Shown here one piece after another: positions 7,573-14,308 of a stretch of 43,974 nt of DNA; position 1 is the stretch's first letter, and each line of letters starts with the position of its first letter. Under the pieces are notes generated by a model, which was not told where the DNA came from, made no database searches, and saw only the letters and a list, made by a program, of their open reading frames with translations. Origin of the DNA: an uncultured Clostridia bacterium (GTDB lineage Bacteria; Bacillota; Clostridia; Oscillospirales; Acutalibacteraceae); contig CALWVF010000002.1 of assembly GCA_944384925.1 (NCBI GenBank), positions 1-43,974 on the forward strand, given 5' to 3'. The translations under genes were made by a program, and so were the position numbers.

Positions 7573-9714
7573 ATGTATACTATAGACATTTATAAGAAGA
7601 TTTTTTCGTTATTAATTTTAATAGGATTAATTTTATGCGATGGAATGTGCGTATATGCGCATAGTAATGAGCTTATGAAAGCTATAGATACATCAAGCAA
7701 AAAACCAACAGTGGAAAATTTAGGGCGATTAGTTCACCTTTTGGAAGAAGATGTGATATACCATGAATCAAGAGGTGAAACTATAGAAGCAAAAAAATCA
7801 AAGGCTATGGCAGCTTCAATTAGGGTGGCGATTGTAGTTGAGTTACGTGGGGATGAAATAGAAGAAAATCCTGAAGAACTAATAGACCTCATGGAATCAG
7901 CATTTGACCTATGGGAAGATGTAAGGCAAGCTGAAGGTTCAAAAGATGACTTAATGTCTATAAAATACTTTATGTCCACTTTAGGCTCAATCAGAATAAA
8001 AAACGCGTTATTAGAAGTGAATGGAAATCCAACTATAGAAAACTATAAACGAATGATTTGTCTCTTAGAAGATGATATAAAACGTCTTGAATCAAGAGGA
8101 AAAAATGTAGAAGCAAAAAGATTGAAGGCTATGGTAGCCTTATCTAAATTAACGGTTGCTATGGAAGGAAATAGTAATCCAACAGAAAAAAATTTTAAAA
8201 AAATAATAAGACTTACAAAACTAGTATACTATTTATGGAATGATGTGAGAGTAACCGAAGAGGCAGAAGAAAACTTGAAATCCATAAAAAATTATAAAGC
8301 CGAATTAGGTACTTTAAGAATAAGGAATGAAATATTAAAAGTAGATAAAAATCCAACAGAAGAAAGCTGTAAGGAAATAATAAATCTTTTGAAATTGCAG
8401 GCTAATTTGTGTAATGATGCAGGAGACAATGAAAAAGCAAAAGAAAGTTTAATGTTTGTAAGATACTTTGAAGTTAAGTTAAGGTCATTGAAAACGAAGA
8501 ATATGCTTTTAAAAGTACAAGAGAATCCAACAAGGAGAAATCTAGAAAGATTAATTAGTCTATTGGAAAATTATATACAATATTATAAGTCAGTAGGAGA
8601 AATATTTGAGGCAAAAAAGTCAAGTGCTATGATATCTTTAGCCAAAGTAATAATGGCTGTGGAAATGCATGATAATCAAAAAGAAGAAAGCCTTGTAAAA
8701 GTAATAAACCTTGCGAAATTATCGTTTGACTTATGTAGCGACGTAGGCTATACCAAAGATGCAGCAAATAGTTTGAAAGTTATGAAAGAATATAGAGCTA
8801 AGCTAGGCTCTTTGAGAACAAGAAATGCAATGTTAAAAGCGAATAAAAATCCAACAGAAGAAAATTATAAAGAAGTAATAGACCTTTTAAAATTACAAGC
8901 TGGCTTATGGAAAGATGCAGAAAATAATGTAAAAGCAAAAGAAAGTTTAATAACTATGAAGCGAGTTAAGGTCCAGTTGGGGTCGATTAGAATAAGAAAT
9001 GCAATGTTAAAAGCGAATAGAAATCCAACAGAGGAAAACTATAAAGAAGTAGTAACGCTTTTGAAATTACAAACTGATTTATTAGACGATGTGAGAGATA
9101 ATGTAAAAGCAAAAGAAAGTTTAATGGCCATGAAACAAGCTAAAATTCAGTTAGGAGCGATTAGAATAAAGAATGCAGCATTAAAAGTTCAGAAGGAGCC
9201 GACAGAAAGAAACTATAACAAATTAATAAATCTTTTACAATTAGAAGTTAACCTATGTAACGATATAGGAGACACCGAAGAAGCAGAATATAATTTGAGG
9301 CTTATGAGAAGTTTTAAAAAGAAGTTATTAGATTTGAAAATTAAAGTTGCTGTATTAAAATTAGAAGGAAAAATAACTATGGGAAATCTTGAAGAAGTGT
9401 CTGAATTATACAAAGAAATGCAAATTGCGTGTAATGAGACAGGAGACACTAAAAAAGCAATTTATTTCTTTGGAGTATTTAAACATGTTGAAGCATTGAA
9501 AGCTATGCATATAGCAGCAAAAGATTCAACAATAGAAAATTGGATTGAAGTCTTTAAACTTTTCAGTGAAGCTTTTAAGTCGTTCTATGAACTTGGACTT
9601 ATGAAAAGTGTTCCATTATGTGTACAGGGATTAACTTATGCAAATAAAATGATTGAAAGTCTTGGAGGGAATCCAATTGCGTTACCTGCAGAGCTTGCTA
9701 ATGCCAAACTTTGA
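7573..9714 (+). CDS. Large secreted helical-repeat protein, paralog 3 (713 aa, 12 units)
   Basis: Signal peptide as in the family (LILIGLILCDGMCVYAH). The mature part reads as units A-B-A-B-B-A-B-B-B-B-C-D, each about 50-58 residues, against A-B-C-D in the short paralogs. B units open with NPTEENYKE-IxLLKLQ and close with LGSIRIRNAMLKA. Units A carry LEEDxxYHESRGE-EAK-SKAM. C and D end in LGGNPIALPAELA. It is highly charged (Lys/Glu rich) and almost entirely helical by pattern, so an extended solenoid rod is likely. I chose the ATG at 7573 because it aligns with the start of every paralog and has GAGGGG upstream. A TTG at 7510 is in frame but lies in the conserved spacer. Confidence 0.8.
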   Translation: MYTIDIYKKIFSLLILIGLILCDGMCVYAHSNELMKAIDTSSKKPTVENLGRLVHLLEEDVIYHESRGETIEAKKSKAMAASIRVAIVVELRGDEIEENPEELIDLMESAFDLWEDVRQAEGSKDDLMSIKYFMSTLGSIRIKNALLEVNGNPTIENYKRMICLLEDDIKRLESRGKNVEAKRLKAMVALSKLTVAMEGNSNPTEKNFKKIIRLTKLVYYLWNDVRVTEEAEENLKSIKNYKAELGTLRIRNEILKVDKNPTEESCKEIINLLKLQANLCNDAGDNEKAKESLMFVRYFEVKLRSLKTKNMLLKVQENPTRRNLERLISLLENYIQYYKSVGEIFEAKKSSAMISLAKVIMAVEMHDNQKEESLVKVINLAKLSFDLCSDVGYTKDAANSLKVMKEYRAKLGSLRTRNAMLKANKNPTEENYKEVIDLLKLQAGLWKDAENNVKAKESLITMKRVKVQLGSIRIRNAMLKANRNPTEENYKEVVTLLKLQTDLLDDVRDNVKAKESLMAMKQAKIQLGAIRIKNAALKVQKEPTERNYNKLINLLQLEVNLCNDIGDTEEAEYNLRLMRSFKKKLLDLKIKVAVLKLEGKITMGNLEEVSELYKEMQIACNETGDTKKAIYFFGVFKHVEALKAMHIAAKDSTIENWIEVFKLFSEAFKSFYELGLMKSVPLCVQGLTYANKMIESLGGNPIALPAELANAKL
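8323..9342 (+). repeat. In-gene tandem repeats, 174-bp period (58-aa B unit)
   Basis: The string (A/G)(A/G)GAAT opening each unit's end helix falls at 8323, 8497, 8821, 8995 and 9169. Steps are 174, then 324 (one A+B pair), then 174 and 174. Copies starting at 8821 and 8995 are nearly identical over their first 60 bases, showing recent duplication within the gene. Confidence 0.8.
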
Positions 9715-9759
9715 AAGGCCATGTAATATCTAATAAAATTTAATAAGAAAATTATTATC

Positions 9760-9899
9760 TTCTTGATTTTATTGTATTTAATTTTGTTAAATCAAAAATG
9801 TATATTTTTGTATTGGTGAACTGTAGTATTAATTATAGCTTACCATCTGCTGTTGAGAATGTCTTATGGTTACGTAGAAAAAGTAGTATAATATTAGGG
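9760..9899 (+). repeat. Spacer repeat with signal-peptide fossil
   Basis: Bases 9760-9827 resemble the signal-peptide remnant at 6360-6475 (shared TATTGGTG-ACT region after the CVY codons) but are full of stops. Bases 9824-9899 closely match 10797-10878 before the next copy, including AATTATAGCTTACC and AGAAAA-GTAGTATA. The latter contains a TATAAT at 9887-9892 that may be the -10 for the next gene. Confidence 0.6.
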
Positions 9900-9916
9900 A
9901 AGGGATTGAAATTTAT

Positions 9917-10714
9917 ATGTGTACTGAAAGTGTTTATAAAAAATTTTGCTTTGTGCTTATTTTAATGGCTTTGACTTTATGCAGTGGAAGATTTGTATAT
10001 GCACATAGCGATGAACTAATAAAAGCTGTAGCAGATTCAAGCAAAAACCCAACAATAGAAAATTTAGAACGTTTAGTTTGTCTTTTTGAAGAAGATGTAG
10101 AATATCATCAATCAAAAGGAGAAATCATGGAAGCATATAAATCAAAGGCCATGGTATATTCGATAAAAGCAGAAATTATTATAGAATCATATTTCAATCC
10201 AACAGAAGAGGAATATGAAGAGATAATAGATCTTTTACAATCAGAAATTGAATTGTGGAAAGAGATAGAAGATTATGAAGGTCTAAAAAACTGTCTTATA
10301 AGTATGAAACAATATGAAATAAGATTATGCTCTCTTAAAAAAGATAATGCATTATTAAGAGCACAAGAAAATCCAACTATAGAAAATTGGAAAATAGTAT
10401 CGCAGCTAAGTGTGGAAGAATCTTTTTTGTATTTCGAGATTGGGGATGTTAAACTAGCAGAATATTGTTTAGCACAATCTATACATTTTAAGGCAATAAA
10501 ATATTTGTATAGAGCAGAAAAAAATTCAACAATAGAAAATTGGACTAAAGCTGCTAAGCTTTTTAATGAAGCTGCTAGAATATATTGCAAAATTGGAGTT
10601 AAGACAGTTGCTAAAGCATGTGCCCAGGAATTACCTTATGTAAATAAAATGATTAAAAGTCTTGGAGGAACTCCGGTTGATTTTACTTTAGAACTTGCTA
10701 GTGCTAAGTTTTAA
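9917..10714 (+). CDS. Secreted helical-repeat protein, paralog 4 (265 aa, units A-B-C-D)
   Basis: Signal peptide MCTESVYKKFCFV...FVYAHSDEL. Units begin at NPTIENLERLVCLFEED (A), NPTEEEYEEIIDLLQSE (B), NPTIENWKIVSQLS (C) and STIENWTKAAKLFNEAA (D), with tail LGGTPVDFTLELASAKF. Closest to paralogs 2 and 5 in units and upstream DNA. The first codons (ATG TGT ACT) are shared with paralog 5, another sign of recent duplication. The GGGAAGGG ribosome site is 12-13 nt before the ATG, a longer gap than normal but repeated in the family. Function unknown. Confidence 0.8.
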   Translation: MCTESVYKKFCFVLILMALTLCSGRFVYAHSDELIKAVADSSKNPTIENLERLVCLFEEDVEYHQSKGEIMEAYKSKAMVYSIKAEIIIESYFNPTEEEYEEIIDLLQSEIELWKEIEDYEGLKNCLISMKQYEIRLCSLKKDNALLRAQENPTIENWKIVSQLSVEESFLYFEIGDVKLAEYCLAQSIHFKAIKYLYRAEKNSTIENWTKAAKLFNEAARIYCKIGVKTVAKACAQELPYVNKMIKSLGGTPVDFTLELASAKF

Positions 10715-10757
10715 AAAATACATAATATTTAGTAGTATTTAGCAAAAAGTAAGGAGA

Positions 10758-10878
10758 CCTCTTAATTTTATTATATGGAAGATGTATGTATTTTTATAGC
10801 ATTAATTATAGCTTACCTTTGCTGGGAGTATATGTTGAGATTACGCAGAAAAGTAGTATATTAAATAATGGGTATTAT
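10758..10878 (+). repeat. Spacer repeat with signal-peptide fossil
   Basis: Bases 10758-10800 still read LILLYGR-MY-like codons of the family signal peptide. Bases 10797-10878 duplicate the block at 9824-9899. The fossil ends about 100-110 bases before the next start. Confidence 0.6.
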
Positions 10879-10898
10879 AGAGAAGGGGTTGAAACCTC

Positions 10899-11708
10899 AT
10901 GTGTACTAGAAGTGTTTATAAAAAGTTTTGTTTCGTGTTGATCTTAATAGGATTAATTTTGTGTGGTGAAAGAAGTATATATGCTCATATTAATGAACTT
11001 ACAGAAGCCATAAATGCATCAGAAAAAAATCCAACAATAGAAAGCTTGGAACGCTTAGTTTGCCTTTTTGAAGAAGATGTAGAATATCATCAGGCCAGAG
11101 GAGAAATAATGGAAGCTAAAAGATCAAAAGCGATGGCAATTTCAGCTAAAGTAGAGCTTGCTATAAGAACACACAACGAACTAACAGAAGAAAACTACGA
11201 GGAAATAATAACTCTTTTGAAATTAGAAAGTGATTTATGGAACGATGTAAAAGATGCCGAAAGAGCAGCAGATAGTTTAATGTTTATGAAACGATGTCAA
11301 TTAAAGTTATTGTCGATCAGAATAACAAATATGTTATTAAAAGCGCAGGAAAATCCAATCATAGAAAATTGGGAAGTTATATCAGAGTTAAGTAGAGAAG
11401 AATTTGTTTTGTATAATGAAATAGGGGAGAAAAAAAGAGCTAAATATTCATTATTACGAGCTAGTGAATTTAAAGCAATAGGAGCTTTCTATAGAGCAAG
11501 AGAAAATTCAACAATAGAAAATTGGACTGAAACTGCTAAGCTTTATGGTGAAACTTTTAAGGTATGTATGAGAGCTGGCGATTTAATGTTTGCTCGTGAA
11601 TGCATGAGGAGAGTAGCTTACTCAGATAAAATGATTATAAGTTTGGGAGGGATCCCAGTTGGTCCACCTACAAATTATGAGTATGCTATATTAACAAATG
11701 GTTTATAA
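10899..11708 (+). CDS. Secreted helical-repeat protein, paralog 5 (269 aa, units A-B-C-D)
   Basis: Signal peptide MCTRSVYKKFCFV with LILIGLILCGE and SIYAH, cleavage probably after IYA. Unit A contains NPTIESLERLVCLFEED and the well-kept YHQARGEIMEAKRSKAM. B starts at LTEENYEEIITLLKLE, C at NPIIENWEVISELS, and D at STIENWTETAKLYGETF. The tail LGGIPVGPPT is followed by a divergent end (NYEYAILTNGL). GAGAAGGGG lies upstream of the ATG. Unit B is nearer to the B units of the 713-aa protein than to those of paralogs 2 and 4, which suggests exchange between copies. Confidence 0.8.
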   Translation: MCTRSVYKKFCFVLILIGLILCGERSIYAHINELTEAINASEKNPTIESLERLVCLFEEDVEYHQARGEIMEAKRSKAMAISAKVELAIRTHNELTEENYEEIITLLKLESDLWNDVKDAERAADSLMFMKRCQLKLLSIRITNMLLKAQENPIIENWEVISELSREEFVLYNEIGEKKRAKYSLLRASEFKAIGAFYRARENSTIENWTETAKLYGETFKVCMRAGDLMFARECMRRVAYSDKMIISLGGIPVGPPTNYEYAILTNGL

Positions 11709-11751
11709 AATGGATAGTAGTGAGAATTATCTATGAAAATTAGTTATATTA

Positions 11752-11812
11752 TACTGTTGATTTGATGGATTTATTATGTTAATAGATTTATCTATGTACA
11801 TGGTGATGAATA
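11752..11812 (+). pseudogene. Signal-peptide fossil before paralog 6
   Basis: The stretch ending in AGATTTATCTATGTACATGG, followed by TGATGAA, aligns with AGATTTGTATATGCACATAG, followed by CGATGAA, of paralog 4, which encodes the cleavage region FVYAHSDE. Upstream stops and frame changes show it is not coding. The live start is about 90-100 bases on. Confidence 0.6.
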
Positions 11813-11895
11813 TAGAAATAATAACAATTTAATTTTATAAATAAATGTATTGTAATTATGGTAATTGAATATCATTAGGAAAGGTTTAGAAATTT

Positions 11896-12693
11896 ATGTA
11901 TATTAAAAATGTTTATAAAAAGATTTGTTTGGTTTTAATTTTAGTAGGAATGTTTTTTTATGGTGGGATGTGTGTATATGCGCATAATAGTGAACTTATG
12001 AGAGTTTTAGAAGTATCGATAAAAAGTCCAACAAAGGAAAATATAAAATACTTAATCTACCTTTTAGAAGAAGATGTAAAATATCATGAGGCAAAAGGAG
12101 AAACATTAGAAGCAAAAAAATCAAAAGCTCTTGTGGCTTTAATGAGTTCCGAAATAATGATACAGTCGCATGATGAGCTAACAGAAGAGAAAATTGAAGA
12201 AATAATAGACTGTATCCAATTAGCAGTTGATTTATTGGAAGACATGGAAGGCACAAAAGAAGGGGAAAGTAGTCATATGATTTTACTACGCAATAAAATG
12301 AGATTGGCTGCGTTTAGATCAGAAGGTGCATTACTGAGGGCACGGAAAAATCCAACTGCTGAAAATTGGGAGGTAGTATCAAAATTAAGTAAAGAAGAAT
12401 CAGCTTTATATAATGATCTTGGATTCATTTCAATGTTTAAATATTTAATGGCACGAACTAAAGAATTTGAAGCTACAGGAGCCTTTTTCAAAGCAAGAGA
12501 AAATTTTACAATAGAAAATTGGACTGAAACCGCTATGCTTTATAAACAAGCTTTTGAAATGTATAACAAATGCGGTAAAGTGACATTTGCTGTTAACTGT
12601 GTTAAAATAATAGTTTATGCCAATAATATGATTAGTGACCTTGGAGGCAGTCCAATTGAGTTACCAGAGGGGCTAAATAATTCAATGTTTTAA
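11896..12693 (+). CDS. Secreted helical-repeat protein, paralog 6 (265 aa, units A-B-C-D)
   Basis: Signal peptide with LVLILVGMFFYGGMCVYAH. Units: A from SPTKENIKYLIYLLEED with YHEAKGETLEAKKSKAL, B from LTEEKIEEIIDCIQLA, C from NPTAENWEVVSKLSKEESALYNDLG, D from FTIENWTETAMLYKQAFEMY. The tail is LGGSPIELPEGL. The C and D units keep the TPR-like spacing best. Last and most diverged of the array, followed by the ankyrin-like gene with its own promoter. AGGAAAGG lies upstream of the ATG. Confidence 0.8.
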   Translation: MYIKNVYKKICLVLILVGMFFYGGMCVYAHNSELMRVLEVSIKSPTKENIKYLIYLLEEDVKYHEAKGETLEAKKSKALVALMSSEIMIQSHDELTEEKIEEIIDCIQLAVDLLEDMEGTKEGESSHMILLRNKMRLAAFRSEGALLRARKNPTAENWEVVSKLSKEESALYNDLGFISMFKYLMARTKEFEATGAFFKARENFTIENWTETAMLYKQAFEMYNKCGKVTFAVNCVKIIVYANNMISDLGGSPIELPEGLNNSMF

Positions 12694-12760
12694 AAATATA
12701 TGTAATTGATACTAGTATTTATAAAAATAGGTAACTAATTATTTATTTTTTGCTAAAATA

Positions 12761-12789
12761 TTGGCACATATATTTTAGTATGGTAAAAT
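12761..12789 (+). promoter_or_regulatory. Sigma-A-type promoter for the ankyrin-like gene
   Basis: TTGGCA, 17-nt spacer, TAAAAT, giving a leader of about 20 nt before the ATG at 12818. The gene is therefore probably transcribed separately from the repeat-protein array. Confidence 0.65.
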
Positions 12790-12817
12790 GAAATAAAATT
12801 ATTTTTGGGAGTATTTT

Positions 12818-13492
12818 ATGAAAAAATATTTTAAGAAGTTTGTTGTTGGCTTATTTACTATGATTATAGCTAATGTAATGTTTATGTCTTATGTTTTTGC
12901 TGAACCGCTTTTGTCAACTAAATTTTTGGATGCATGTAAAAATAATGACTTGGACACTGTAAAAAAAATAATTAATGATAAAGAAGGATCTGGGCAAGAT
13001 TTAAATGTATCAAATGACGAATTTGCTTCACCATTAGCAGCTGCAGCACATTTTAATGCAAAGGATATTGTATCGTACTTAATATGTCACCCTAAAATAG
13101 ATATCAATAAAAAAATGGTTGAATTTGATTTAGCGTATTTAGGAGAGTATGCTCTACAAGTTCCATTATTTTTTGGTCTATTGTATCAAAATGATGATGT
13201 TAACTTAAAACTTTTGCTGGATAATCCTAAGTTTAAAATTGATTCATTAAAAAAAGGATTGCATAACTTAAACAGTGTATGGGATGATGGTAAATGGAAA
13301 TTAGATCCAAAAACAAAAAAAGTGTTGGAAGCTAGTAAGTATTATAAATTTTTTATAGAGTTTCTCAATAAATTGGAGGATACTAGTTTTTACAGTTATA
13401 AACCATATTTTTATGGTTATAAAATAAATTCTCAATTAGATTCTTTTTCTGATACGTCTTCTGACTCTTTTTATGGTTCTTTTTCTGACTAA
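12818..13492 (+). CDS. Secreted ankyrin-repeat-like protein (224 aa)
   Basis: The N-terminus is a signal peptide (KKYFKKF, hydrophobic GLFTMIIANVMFMSYVFA, cleavage before EPLL). The mature part has ankyrin-type units: LSTKFLDACKNNDLDTVKKIIND, then SPLAAAAHFNAKDIVSYLICHPKIDINKK, then VPLFFGLLYQNDDVNLKLLLDNPKFKID. They show the A-x-x-(G/N)-x-x-x-x-V-x-x-L helix pattern. The C-terminus is rich in Tyr, Phe, Ser and Asp (SDTSSDSFYGSFSD). GGGAG precedes the ATG. The target is unknown; export plus ankyrin units suggests binding of other proteins outside the cell. It is adjacent to the repeat-protein cluster but not homologous to it. Confidence 0.75.
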   Translation: MKKYFKKFVVGLFTMIIANVMFMSYVFAEPLLSTKFLDACKNNDLDTVKKIINDKEGSGQDLNVSNDEFASPLAAAAHFNAKDIVSYLICHPKIDINKKMVEFDLAYLGEYALQVPLFFGLLYQNDDVNLKLLLDNPKFKIDSLKKGLHNLNSVWDDGKWKLDPKTKKVLEASKYYKFFIEFLNKLEDTSFYSYKPYFYGYKINSQLDSFSDTSSDSFYGSFSD

Positions 13493-13584
13493 ATATAGGC
13501 AAATTGTAAATAATATAATTAATAAAGTTATGTTTATTTATAGATAAAAGTATCTTACTGTTATTAGGTGTATTTCAATAAAAT

Positions 13585-13622
13585 AAAAAGGTTGCAACAA
13601 ATTATATTGCTGCAACCTTTCT
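13585..13622 (+). terminator. Rho-independent terminator
   Basis: A 10-bp inverted repeat, AAAGGTTGCA (13587-13596) with TGCAACCTTT (13611-13620), downstream of the ankyrin-like gene. Confidence 0.75.
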
Positions 13623-13961
13623 ATGTTAAATACATGACTATCGAGTTTTTAGTTTAGTTATTCAAGTCTATCCTTTATATTTGTAATATAGTAATTATAG
13701 AGTTAAAGGTTTTTAAATAATATTTTTATATTTTGAGGAGAATATCTAATTAGTTTCCATAATTCAATGCCGGGAAATAGAAACATTTTAAGTATAGAGG
13801 AGATTAAGTTTAGCATTTTATATAAATGAATTAGTAAAATTGTGGTTAAGAATATAAAACAATTCTTCAGAGAAATAGTTTGGAAAGTGTAGGTGTGTTA
13901 TAAAACAATATATAAATCAATTTTTAAGTGTGATTAGAAATCATTTGAATATTAAAAAACT
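13623..13961. other. Intergenic region without recognisable gene
   Basis: About 340 AT-rich bases. The longest readable stretch is a 20-codon ATG frame near 13770 with no ribosome site and no recognisable product. I see no RNA gene or clean repeat. Confidence 0.5.
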
Positions 13962-13997
13962 AAAAACTAGATTAAATACACCTCTAACCTAGTTTTT
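13962..13997 (-). terminator. Terminator for the tRNA-Ser pair
   Basis: Inverted repeat AAAAACTAG (13962-13970) and CTAGTTTTT (13989-13997), extended inwards by TTA/TAA. On the minus strand it follows the two tRNA-Ser genes and ends in a T run. Confidence 0.7.
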
Positions 13998-14030
13998 ATT
14001 TATTATAATATATTAAATATAACAACATTA

Positions 14031-14121
14031 TGGCGGAGAAGGAGGGATTTGAACCCTCGCGCCGGTTACCCGACCTACTCCCTTAGCAGGGGAGCCTCTT
14101 CGGCCACTTGAGTACTTCTCC
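14031..14121 (-). tRNA. tRNA-Ser (anticodon GCU)
   Basis: On the minus strand, acceptor GGAGAAG pairs with CTTCTCC, discriminator G, CCA encoded (14031-14033). The anticodon arm is CTCCC-CTGCTAA-GGGAG (anticodon GCT), with a long variable arm typical of tRNA-Ser. Confidence 0.97.
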
Positions 14122-14127
14122 ACATTA

Positions 14128-14216
14128 TGGCGGAGGGGAAGGGATTCGAACCCTTGGTCCCTTTCGGGATCACTAGTTTTCAAGACTAGCTCCTTAAACC
14201 ACTCGGACACCCCTCC
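14128..14216 (-). tRNA. tRNA-Ser (anticodon UGA)
   Basis: On the minus strand, acceptor GGAGGGG pairs with CCCCTCC, CCA encoded (14128-14130). The anticodon arm is CTAGT-CTTGAAA-ACTAG (anticodon TGA), with a long variable arm. It lies 6 bases upstream of tRNA-Ser(GCU), probably one transcript. Confidence 0.97.
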
Positions 14217-14234
14217 AAGCTGATTACAAAAATT

Positions 14235-14264
14235 ATATTATCATATGTGAATTGATGTTGTCAA
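14235..14264 (-). promoter_or_regulatory. Promoter of the tRNA-Ser pair
   Basis: On the minus strand, TTGACA, 18-nt spacer, TAATAT, ending 18 nt before the first tRNA. Confidence 0.7.
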
Positions 14265-14308
14265 GTATAAAATATAAATATTTATATAATTATTAGTAAA
14301 TAATATTA

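Noticed and set aside
8323..9342. CRISPR-like array
   Set aside because: The 174-bp periodic repeats lie in one open frame and encode protein units; there are no unique spacers between short identical repeats.
4744..12693. Reading the CVYAH region as a lipoprotein lipobox
   Set aside because: The cysteine before the cleavage site is preceded by L, K, R or M rather than a small residue, is absent in two paralogs, and the VYA-H site fits signal peptidase I better.
14028..14210. 60-codon minus-strand frame over the tRNA-Ser pair
   Set aside because: It lies almost wholly inside two clear tRNA genes.
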